DNA of 11,721 bases, taken from an uncultured bacterium (GTDB lineage: Bacteria; Bacteroidota; Bacteroidia; Sphingobacteriales; Sphingobacteriaceae). Shown in pieces: positions 5,224 through 11,721 of the stretch. The stretch is from positions 1-11,721 of the forward strand of contig CAJBVG010000282.1 in NCBI GenBank assembly GCA_903958995.1. The letters are read 5' to 3'. Position 1 is the stretch's first letter, and each line of letters opens with the position of its first letter. Position numbers and translations under genes: made by a program. Below the pieces are notes generated by a model. That model searched no databases. It saw only the letters and a program-made list of their open reading frames with translations, and was not told the DNA's origin.

Positions 5224-6558
5224 ATGAAGTTAGTTAGCATTCACAAACAAACTATATTCCTGCTATTCTTTTTAATAGGATTTCAAGCAGCACAAGCGCA
5301 AGTCTGGTCTCTGCAACAGTGTATTGACACAGCACAGGTTCACAATAAAAACCTGCAAATGAGTAGAAATAATATATCTATTGGTGAGCAAAAAGGGAAA
5401 GAAGCCAAAGCTAATTTAATACCGAAAATAACAGCCAATGCGGATTACAAGTATTTTACCAATTTGCCTTACCAGTTAATGCCATTGTCAACATTTAATC
5501 CGACAGCTCCAGAAGGTCAGTTTAAAGAAGCTCAATTTGGCGTTCCGCATAACATCAATGCAAACTTACAATTATTAATGCCGTTGTATAACCCACAAGT
5601 TTACGGAGCCATTCGAACTACTAAAATAGCAGAGGGATTGTCCGAATTACAATACCTAAAAACTGAAGAGCAAATCTTTTTTGAAATCTCCAATCTGTAT
5701 TACAATGCTCAAATACTACATCATCAATTAGCTTTTGTTGACAGCAATCTTATAAATGCAGAGAGACTTCTAAAAAATATGCAATTGCTCAATGAACAAT
5801 TACTTGCCAAAGGGACAGATGTTAGTAAGGTGAAATTACAAGTCGCTCAGTTAATCACTCAAAAAGAAAATATTAACAGTAAATATGAGCAAGTATCAAA
5901 TGCGTTGAAATTTGCAATGGGTGTTTCCATTGAACAAAAAATACAAATTGATCCAAACATTCAATATAAAAGTGCATATGAATATACATCTTCAACAATT
6001 TTAGATATTCGTATCATAAAAACTCAAAATCACTTATTGTCGAGTGAACTAAGCACCTTAAACAAATCAACATTTTTCCCTTCGCTAAATATTATTGGAA
6101 TGTATGGAACAACAGGTTTTGGATATGACAAGCAACCGAATGATTTTCTAAAATTCTTCCCTATTGGTTTTGCGGGTATTCAACTCTCTTATCCACTATT
6201 TAACGGAACGGTAACGAAAAGGAAAATAAATCAGAAAAAATTTGAACTGCTAAATAGTGAACTGCAATTCAGCTTACTCACCGAACAAAATAACATGCAG
6301 GCTGAAAATGCAACACTGCAAAGAATGGTTGCTAAAAAATCAGTAGAAACAACAACAGAACAAATTGAACTGGCAAAAACTATTTACAAGCAAACAGTTC
6401 TTCAACAAAAACAAGGAATAGCAAGTCTAACAGATGTTTTGCTTGCAGACAATGCTTTGCGTGAAGCACAACAAACATCTCTATCTGCAGTAATTGATTA
6501 CCTGAAAGCAGATTTAGAACTAAAAAAAATAACCGGAAATATTTCAACAACTAAATAG
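5224..6558 (+). CDS. TolC-family outer-membrane efflux channel
   Basis: This 444-aa exported protein has a signal peptide ending at AQA-Q (cleavage after about residue 25). The mature part starts with WSLQQCIDTAQVHNKNLQMSRNNI, the usual TolC/OEP opening. Two halves of long coiled-coil helices alternate with short strand segments, for example VSKVKLQVAQLITQKENINSKYEQVSNALKF in the first half and KTIYKQTVLQQKQGIASLTDVLLADNALREAQ in the second. The length is normal for the family. It would trimerise in the outer membrane and form the exit duct for the adaptor and RND pump encoded next, with only eight bases separating it from the adaptor gene. Family assignment is strong; substrate is not evident. 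Confidence 0.94.
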   Translation: MKLVSIHKQTIFLLFFLIGFQAAQAQVWSLQQCIDTAQVHNKNLQMSRNNISIGEQKGKEAKANLIPKITANADYKYFTNLPYQLMPLSTFNPTAPEGQFKEAQFGVPHNINANLQLLMPLYNPQVYGAIRTTKIAEGLSELQYLKTEEQIFFEISNLYYNAQILHHQLAFVDSNLINAERLLKNMQLLNEQLLAKGTDVSKVKLQVAQLITQKENINSKYEQVSNALKFAMGVSIEQKIQIDPNIQYKSAYEYTSSTILDIRIIKTQNHLLSSELSTLNKSTFFPSLNIIGMYGTTGFGYDKQPNDFLKFFPIGFAGIQLSYPLFNGTVTKRKINQKKFELLNSELQFSLLTEQNNMQAENATLQRMVAKKSVETTTEQIELAKTIYKQTVLQQKQGIASLTDVLLADNALREAQQTSLSAVIDYLKADLELKKITGNISTTK

Positions 6559-6566
6559 TATCAACA

Positions 6567-7637
6567 ATGAATACAAAATCATCAATGCTAAAAAAAGCAT
6601 TATACATCATTATACCGCTGGCATTAATTGCCATTGTGGTAATTAAGTTGAAAAACAACAAAGAAAATACGCTGAGTAAAGTGTATCAATTCGATAAGGA
6701 ACAAGTTATTAATGTTCAGGCAGACACACTACAAATTGAAAATGTGAATGCCGAATTTTCTTATTCAGGGACATTTGATCCAAACAAGGAAACTAAAATA
6801 AGTGCTGAAATACAGGGAAAGATAAATGAAGTTTTAGTTGACATTGGAAGTGTTGTACACAAGGGCCAATCATTAGTGCAGTTGGATAATTCATTATTGA
6901 AATTACAACTACAATCTATTGAAGTGCAAATAGAAGGTTTGGAAGCTGACGTAAACCGCTTTACAATTTTGGCAAAAGCAGATGCAATTCAAGGTGTTCA
7001 ATTAGAAAAATCTGTTTTGGGATTAAAAACTGCGAAAGTTCAGAAAGCAACTTTGGTAGAACAAATAAATAAAACAACTATCAAAGCACCTTTTAACGGA
7101 GTAGTTACCTCAAAACTAAGTGAAGAAGGGGCATTTGCTGCACCCGGAGTTCCATTACTTCAAATAACTGACATTACAAATTTAAAATTCACTGTGAATG
7201 TTCCCGAAAGTGAGTTAATCAAATTCAAATTAAATCAAAACTATTCTCTAAAAGTAGATGCTTATTCTGAAATTATATTAACTGGAAAAGCTACTATGAT
7301 AGGCAGTAAAGCCAATATGGGTAGTAGTTTTCCTGTTCAGTTTGCGGTAAATAATACACCGGATTTAAAAATAAAATCAGGAATGTTTGGAAAAGTAAAT
7401 TTAAAAAACGACAACCAAGAAAAGAGCATTATTATTCCTGCATCAGCAATCGTTGGCACAGCTAATCAACCACAAGTATATTTAATTAAAAATGGCAAAT
7501 CTGTATTACAGAATATCACGATTTCAAAAAAGATACAGAATAAAGCGATTGTGTTGAGTGGATTAAATGAAGGTGATGTAATTGTAACAAATGGATTTAT
7601 AAATCTTTTTGATGGGGCTAATATTACTGTTAAATAA
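6567..7637 (+). CDS. Periplasmic adaptor (membrane fusion protein) of an RND efflux pump
   Basis: The 356-aa adaptor has an N-terminal membrane helix (about residues 9-27). No lipobox Cys is present, so it is probably anchored by the uncleaved helix. The first lipoyl half is at about 76-108 (GKINEVLVDIGSVVHKGQSLVQLD). A short alpha-hairpin spans about 110-168. The second lipoyl half is TTIKAPFNGVVTSKLSEEGAF (170-190), followed by the LLQITDITNLKFTVNVPESEL beta-barrel start and a membrane-proximal domain ending GDVIVTNGFINLFDGANITVK. The hairpin is short, as in many Bacteroidota adaptors. Gene order TolC, adaptor, RND with gaps of 8 and 11 bases shows a single tripartite export machine. Confidence 0.94.
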   Translation: MNTKSSMLKKALYIIIPLALIAIVVIKLKNNKENTLSKVYQFDKEQVINVQADTLQIENVNAEFSYSGTFDPNKETKISAEIQGKINEVLVDIGSVVHKGQSLVQLDNSLLKLQLQSIEVQIEGLEADVNRFTILAKADAIQGVQLEKSVLGLKTAKVQKATLVEQINKTTIKAPFNGVVTSKLSEEGAFAAPGVPLLQITDITNLKFTVNVPESELIKFKLNQNYSLKVDAYSEIILTGKATMIGSKANMGSSFPVQFAVNNTPDLKIKSGMFGKVNLKNDNQEKSIIIPASAIVGTANQPQVYLIKNGKSVLQNITISKKIQNKAIVLSGLNEGDVIVTNGFINLFDGANITVK

Positions 7638-7648
7638 AATCAACGAAA

Positions 7649-10600
7649 ATGAATATTACAGAAATTTCAATCAAACGACCTTCGCTGATAATAGTGCTAT
7701 TCAGTGTATTTACATTATTAGGTATTATAGGATATAAAAATTTGAGTTATGAATTAATGCCCGACTTTAATCAACCCGTAGTTGTAATTAAAACAGTGTA
7801 TCCGGGTGCTGAACCTAACGAAGTAGAAACATCGGTTTCACGAAAAATAGAAGATGCCTTATCAAATTTGGAGGGTGTAGATTACTTGGTTACAAAGTCA
7901 TTGCCAAATGCCTCTATTATTATCGCCAATCTGAAATACGGAACAGATTTAGATAAAACGATGCAAGATGCTCAACGCTATATTGACAACATTCGTAAAG
8001 ATTTGCCACAGGATATTTTAAGTCCTGTTATGAGTAAAGTTTCGCCAAATGATTTGCCAATAATGTCAATTAGTGCAACAAGTAATTTATCTGCTACTGA
8101 GTTTTATCAAAAAATGAAAGATGACTATCTGCCACAAATTCAACAGATAAAGGGCGTTGCAGAGATTACTGTTTTAGGAGGAGAAGAAAGAGAAATACAA
8201 GTAAAAATAAATCAAGACAAACTGAAACTTTACAAAATTTCAATGGTTCAGGTTGTTGAAGCAATTAATCGATCGGGCTTAGACTTACCTGCTGGAAAAG
8301 TACAAACCGAAAAAGAAAGTAATTCTGTTCGTTTAACTGGGAAATTTACATCATTAGAAGACATTAAAAACGTTCAAGTGGCAATGCCTGTTTTAGGTAG
8401 TCCAGTTTATGTAAAAGATATAGCAGATGTTATTGATGGTATAAGAGAAACGATTTCTATTAGTCGATACAATGGTAAAAATGGAATCGGTTTAATGTTA
8501 AAAAAACAAGGTGATGCCAATGCTGTTGCTGTTTCAAAATTAGTTCGAGAAAAATTCAAAGCAATTGAACAACAAAATTCAAATGCAGGAGTAAAATTTA
8601 TTATTGCAGATGATAGTACCGACAATACAATAGCGGCAGTTAATTCAGTTGTTTTCGATTTAATATTAGCAGTGATATTGGTTTCATTAGTAATGCTTTT
8701 GTTCCTAAGAAGTTTCAGAAACTCATTAATTGTAATTGTTGCCATTCCTACATCTTTAGTTACAGCGTTTGCAGTAATGTGGCTTTTAGGCTACACACTT
8801 AACCTTATGACCTTACTCGCAATGTCTTTAATCATCGGAATTTTGGTAGATGATGCAGTGGTGGTGTTGGAAAATATTCAAAAACATTTAGACAAGGGAA
8901 AAGACAAACGAACTGCTGCAATGGATGGACGTATGGAAATTGGCTTTGCTGCATTGTCCATTACATTAGTTGACGTAGTTGTTTTCTTGCCTATTCTATT
9001 TTTACAAGTGTTTGTTGCCGATATGCTCAAACAGTTTTCTGTAGTTGTAGTGACATCTACTCTTACAAGTTTATTGGTTGGTTTTACTCTTACACCTTGG
9101 TTGGCTTCACGTATTGGAAAGAAAGAAGATTTACAACCAACTAGTTTTTTTAATCGCTTTTTGCTTTGGTTTGAACATCAATTAGAAAAATTCACCAATT
9201 GGTATGGTAGACAATTAGAATGGGTTTTAAGTCACAAATTAATTTTTACAGGAATTGTTTTGTTGCTTTTTGTAATGACTTTAGGAATTATGAAACAAGG
9301 AATTATTGGCAAAGAATTAATCTCAACAGGCGACCAAGGGAAGTTTAGAATGGCTTTAGAATTTGACAAATACACTTCCATTCAGCAAAATAACTTAATA
9401 GCTCAAAAAATTGAAACATACATTATTCAACAACCCGAAGTTACAACGGTATTCAGCAACATTGGCGGACCAAGCACAGGCATTGGAAGTTTGGGCGTTG
9501 GTTCTGCAAACAAAACAGAATTTACTATTCAGTTGAAGTCCAAAAAGGAACTTAAAAATGTGCCGACAGAAACATTTATGAAAAAACTTCGTGAGGAATT
9601 GAAAACAAAATTTCCGAGTATAAATTACTCAATGGCAGCTTTAGGTTTAATACCTCGTTCTGCACCAATTGAAATTACTTTAAGCGGAAGCAATTTGGAT
9701 TTGGTAATGCAAAGCGGAAAGGATTTAAAAGTAATTATTGAAAAAATTCCCGGTGCTGATAACGTTCGCTTATCTGTTGAAGCGGGTAGTCCCGAATACA
9801 AAATAATTCCAGACAAAGATAAAATGCAACGATTAGGTTTAACAACCGCTTATGTTGGATTGAACCTAAGAACAGCGTTTACTGGTAATGACGATGCAAC
9901 ACTTACCGAGAACGGAACAGAATATCCTGTAAGAATTTGGTTAGATGAATTTAGCCGAAAAAACTTTGAGGATGTTCAACAACTTTCCATAATTAACCCT
10001 GCGGGGTTGCCAGTTGAAGTTTCACAATTTGCAACTGTTGAGCAAGACAATTCTCCGTCCTTGTTAGAAAGGAAAGACCGACAACCAGCGGTTACACTTA
10101 CTTCTGACGCTTTGGGCAGGCCTTCTGGAACTGTGGCAGATGATGTAGTGGCTTATCTTAAAGAAAATCCGCTACCAAACGAAATACAGATGACTTGGGG
10201 TAGTGACATCAAAAGACAAAATGATAGTTTTGGTGCATTAGGGTCAGTGTTACTAATTTCATTTTTGTTGATTTACCTAATCATGGTAGCACTTTATGAT
10301 AATTTTGTTTACCCATTTGTAGTTTTGTTTTCTATTCCACTAGCAGCAATTGGGGCATTTTTCGCATTAAATTTGTCGTTAAGCAATTTGAGCTTGTTTG
10401 CCTTACTTGGTTTAATTATGCTAATGGGCTTAGTGGTAAAAAATGCTATTCTAATTGTGGATTTTACCAATCAATTAAAAGCTGAAGGCAAACATTTCAA
10501 AGAAGCTTTAATCATTGCAGGAAAAGGGCGTATGCGACCAATCCTAATGACAACGCTTTCAATGGTTGTTGGTATGCTTCCCATTGCAATGGCAACAGGA

Positions 10601-10741
10601 ACAGCAGCAGAATGGAAAAATGGTCTTGCTTGGGTAATCATTGGTGGACTTCTTTCCTCATTAATTTTGACCGTGTTTTTAGTGCCGATGATCTATTATC
10701 TAGTTGACACAGCGAAAGAAAAAATAAATCGTAAAAAATAA
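7649..10741 (+). CDS. RND efflux pump, HAE/AcrB-type inner-membrane transporter
   Basis: The 1030-aa protein has RND architecture: TM1 at about 14-32, a large periplasmic domain, TM2-6, TM7 at about 530, a second periplasmic domain and TM8-12. Proton-relay residues are visible: adjacent D401-D402 in TM4 (GILVDDAVVVLENI) and K931 in TM10 (GLVVKNAILIVDF), equivalent to D407, D408 and K940 of AcrB. Metal exporters of the CusA type have a different TM4 motif, so a drug/organic/lipophilic substrate is more likely than a metal ion. Length is full and no interruption is seen. It works with the adaptor and channel just upstream. The exact substrate cannot be given; context with a sulfide-oxidising-type enzyme raises the possibility of a reactive sulfur or quinone-related toxicant. 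Confidence 0.95.
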   Translation: MNITEISIKRPSLIIVLFSVFTLLGIIGYKNLSYELMPDFNQPVVVIKTVYPGAEPNEVETSVSRKIEDALSNLEGVDYLVTKSLPNASIIIANLKYGTDLDKTMQDAQRYIDNIRKDLPQDILSPVMSKVSPNDLPIMSISATSNLSATEFYQKMKDDYLPQIQQIKGVAEITVLGGEEREIQVKINQDKLKLYKISMVQVVEAINRSGLDLPAGKVQTEKESNSVRLTGKFTSLEDIKNVQVAMPVLGSPVYVKDIADVIDGIRETISISRYNGKNGIGLMLKKQGDANAVAVSKLVREKFKAIEQQNSNAGVKFIIADDSTDNTIAAVNSVVFDLILAVILVSLVMLLFLRSFRNSLIVIVAIPTSLVTAFAVMWLLGYTLNLMTLLAMSLIIGILVDDAVVVLENIQKHLDKGKDKRTAAMDGRMEIGFAALSITLVDVVVFLPILFLQVFVADMLKQFSVVVVTSTLTSLLVGFTLTPWLASRIGKKEDLQPTSFFNRFLLWFEHQLEKFTNWYGRQLEWVLSHKLIFTGIVLLLFVMTLGIMKQGIIGKELISTGDQGKFRMALEFDKYTSIQQNNLIAQKIETYIIQQPEVTTVFSNIGGPSTGIGSLGVGSANKTEFTIQLKSKKELKNVPTETFMKKLREELKTKFPSINYSMAALGLIPRSAPIEITLSGSNLDLVMQSGKDLKVIIEKIPGADNVRLSVEAGSPEYKIIPDKDKMQRLGLTTAYVGLNLRTAFTGNDDATLTENGTEYPVRIWLDEFSRKNFEDVQQLSIINPAGLPVEVSQFATVEQDNSPSLLERKDRQPAVTLTSDALGRPSGTVADDVVAYLKENPLPNEIQMTWGSDIKRQNDSFGALGSVLLISFLLIYLIMVALYDNFVYPFVVLFSIPLAAIGAFFALNLSLSNLSLFALLGLIMLMGLVVKNAILIVDFTNQLKAEGKHFKEALIIAGKGRMRPILMTTLSMVVGMLPIAMATGTAAEWKNGLAWVIIGGLLSSLILTVFLVPMIYYLVDTAKEKINRKK

Positions 10742-10746
10742 TTGAA

Positions 10747-11196
10747 ATGAAAATAGCAATCATAACACTAATCGCATTTGCGTTTTCACTTACACTTTAT
10801 TCATTTGCCAATCCCAATTCAGAAACTTATTCCTTAACCATAGAGGTAAAGAATTTACGGAATAAAAAGGGAGTAGTTCAATTTGCACTATATAACAAAG
10901 ACGGCTCGATTCCTGATGAAGAATATGAGAATTATTACAAAATTATAAAAGGAGAAATTGTGAATGGTTCATCTACAATAACTTTTAAAAATATTCCATC
11001 AGGAAAATATGCAGTAAACATTTTACACGATGAAAACAAGAATGGCAAAATTGACAAAGGTTTTATTTTGCCGGTAGAAGGTATTGGCTTCTCGAACTAT
11101 CAATCAATTGGTTTTACAAACATGCCAAACTTTTCAAAAGCAAGTTTTGAGTTAAAAGAAAATAAAACAAATAGAGTAAAGGTGATTTATTTGTAA
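10747..11196 (+). CDS. Secreted DUF2141-family protein
   Basis: The 149-aa exported protein has a signal peptide with probable cleavage after SFA (residue 21). The mature part is a beta-rich DUF2141 domain: YSLTIEVKNLRNKKGVVQFALYN near the start, then SGKYAVNILHDENKNGKID (85-103) and the typical ILPVEGIGFSN (107-117). The DENKNGKID stretch looks like a calcium-type Asp/Asn loop. The family's function is not established. It is the last gene of the operon, five bases after the pump gene, and DUF2141 genes are often found next to RND or outer-membrane genes in Bacteroidota. No clear intrinsic terminator is seen directly after it. Confidence 0.9.
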   Translation: MKIAIITLIAFAFSLTLYSFANPNSETYSLTIEVKNLRNKKGVVQFALYNKDGSIPDEEYENYYKIIKGEIVNGSSTITFKNIPSGKYAVNILHDENKNGKIDKGFILPVEGIGFSNYQSIGFTNMPNFSKASFELKENKTNRVKVIYL

Positions 11197-11359
11197 GAAA
11201 GTTAAGCCATCACACAGGTGTAAGTACATTTGCAATTCACACAAGTCAAAGCAAAGACCAAAAATTGCAAAAAAACTTCCACCTCTCCCGCCTAAGAGAA
11301 ATTATTTTTACCTAAAAACCTTGTGTATAAATCGTATAATACTACTAACATGTGCTCGA
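11197..11359. other. Intergenic region with no gene; one 9-bp inverted repeat
   Basis: No ORF is supported here. TTTGCAATT (11229-11237) and AATTGCAAA (11263-11271) form a 9-bp inverted repeat separated by 25 bases, followed by A's. It could be a weak terminator for the operon or an element end, but there is no T tract on the plus strand. Confidence 0.4.
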
Positions 11360-11380
11360 GTCTGTCTCGGCATAAGACGA
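11360..11380. repeat. 21-bp direct repeat, right copy
   Basis: This is the exact same-orientation match to 1572-1592. It abuts the decayed recombinase fragment, and its last base is the A of that fragment's first ATG. Inner bases GTCT and AGAC (11364-11367 and 11375-11378) could pair as a short stem. Confidence 0.75.
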
Positions 11381-11522
11381 TGAATGCCAATTTAAAAGTA
11401 ATAGGTAAACGACTGAATTTGGCTATTGAACTTTTATCTTAAACGTCAAGAGATGCATATGCAACTACCTTAAAAAAGAATGGTAGGTCTATAGAGGAGA
11501 TTACAGAAATGTGAGTAATCTT
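11380..11522 (+). pseudogene. Decayed tyrosine recombinase/integrase C-terminal fragment
   Basis: Translation from ATG 11380 gives MNANLKVIGKRLNLAIELLS, then TAA (11440-11442), then in the same frame TSRDAYATTLKKNGRSIEEI and TEM up to TGA 11512. This matches the C-terminal catalytic region of Bacteroidota tyrosine recombinases, where the usual pattern is NxxLKxIGK...LSxYxARHTYATxLKRxGxSIxxISExLGHS. A shifted frame (11514-11522) adds SNL, as would follow LGHS. The RH pair appears as RD, a stop lies in the middle, LGH is missing and the catalytic Tyr region is lost, so it is not functional. It marks former mobile DNA at the right end of the operon. Confidence 0.75.
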
Positions 11523-11552
11523 TAAAAGGATCCTGTAATTTTAATAGAATAC

Positions 11553-11585
11553 GAGACGAGTTACTAACTACGAGAGACGAGTTAC
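11553..11585. repeat. Short tandem repeat with unit gagacgagttac
   Basis: The 12-base unit GAGACGAGTTAC occurs at 11553-11564 and 11574-11585, with related 'acgag' words between and after. The second unit supplies the stop codon of the leftward lycopene cyclase frame. It looks like a dispersed intergenic repeat. Confidence 0.65.
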
Positions 11586-11721
11586 GAGAGCGGAGCGGAA
11601 CTTCTCGCCACACTCCCATTTATCATTAATAAGCCTAGCATATAAAAGCTGTCTTCAAATGGAATGGTGCCCCAACGGAATCCAGTATTTTCCAAATCAT
11701 TATACAATACTATTGGGATAG
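11582..11721 (-). CDS. Lycopene cyclase (CrtYcd-type), C-terminal part, partial
   Basis: The leftward frame enters from the right edge and ends at TAA (complement of 11582-11584). It encodes 45 residues including NTGFRWGTIPFEDSFYMLGL. The pattern of a Gly-x-Arg, Ile-Pro, then Glu-Asp-x-Phe-Tyr in a membrane helix is characteristic of the membrane-integral lycopene cyclase domain used in carotenoid synthesis in Bacteroidota. After LLMIN the sequence becomes GSVARSSAPLS, encoded by repeat-like DNA, where the family normally continues with an aromatic/acidic helix end. The true 3' end may therefore have been replaced. The N-terminal part lies beyond the window. Identification rests on a short segment. 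Confidence 0.6.
   Translation of the reverse strand, partial: IPIVLYNDLENTGFRWGTIPFEDSFYMLGLLMINGSVARSSAPLS

Noticed and set aside
8407..8745. Leftward 112-codon ORF inside the RND pump gene
   Set aside because: It is fully antisense to a well-recognised part of the pump. The encoded protein has no recognisable domain.
7649..10741. Heavy-metal (CusA-type) RND pump assignment, suggested by the His-rich lipoprotein
   Set aside because: TM4 has the adjacent Asp pair and VVLEN motif of the HAE type, not the metal-exporter motif, so metal export is not supported.
11296..11379. Extension of the integrase relic upstream of 11380
   Set aside because: The frame stays open back to 11296, but the residues do not resemble a recombinase and the segment includes the 21-bp repeat. 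The openness is probably chance.

Overview
The window looks like AT-rich chromosomal DNA from the Bacteroidota, most likely a pigmented member of the Sphingobacteriaceae or Flavobacteriia. The signs are weak Shine-Dalgarno sites before most starts, a promoter of the TTTG / TAnnTTTT type, a TolC-MFP-RND-DUF2141 gene order common in this phylum, and a C-terminal piece of a CrtYcd-type lycopene cyclase at the right edge. The genus is an inference. No sequence search was run.

Left flank (1-1850). A possible gene tail and a stem-loop (35-55) are followed by a leftward PfkB-family sugar/nucleoside kinase (133-1047). Then comes a small RNA region. It holds a broken copy of tRNA-Asn (1161-1232), an intact tRNA-Asn(GTT) (1262-1335) with a strong terminator (1346-1384), and a tRNA-like cloverleaf with anticodon CCT but a poor acceptor stem (1463-1537). 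About 300 bases of repeat and palindrome sequence with no convincing gene follow.

Central operon (1856-11196). All genes read rightward and most are tightly packed. They are a TetR-family regulator, a four-helix membrane protein, a His-rich lipoprotein, a small cupin, a sulfide:quinone oxidoreductase-like flavoprotein, a previously unlisted 43-codon ORF (5069-5200), an outer-membrane TolC-type channel, a periplasmic adaptor, a 1030-aa RND pump and a secreted DUF2141 protein. The first four genes are joined by 4-base stop/start overlaps (TTGA, ATGA, GTGA). The natural reading is an inducible, TetR-controlled tripartite efflux pump combined with a redox/sulfur-handling module. The pump's substrate cannot be told from sequence. 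Its paired Asp residues in TM4 fit the proton-driven HAE/AcrB type better than the metal-exporting CusA type.

Right flank (11197-11721). This part holds no intact gene. A 21-bp sequence found at 1572-1592 recurs exactly at 11360-11380, so the pair brackets the whole operon. Immediately after the right copy lies a decayed C-terminal fragment of a tyrosine recombinase (about 11380-11522) with an internal stop. Together with the tRNA remnants on the left, this suggests that the operon sits in an old, immobilised genomic island. The window ends in the leftward C-terminal part of a lycopene cyclase, whose last residues run into a short dispersed repeat.
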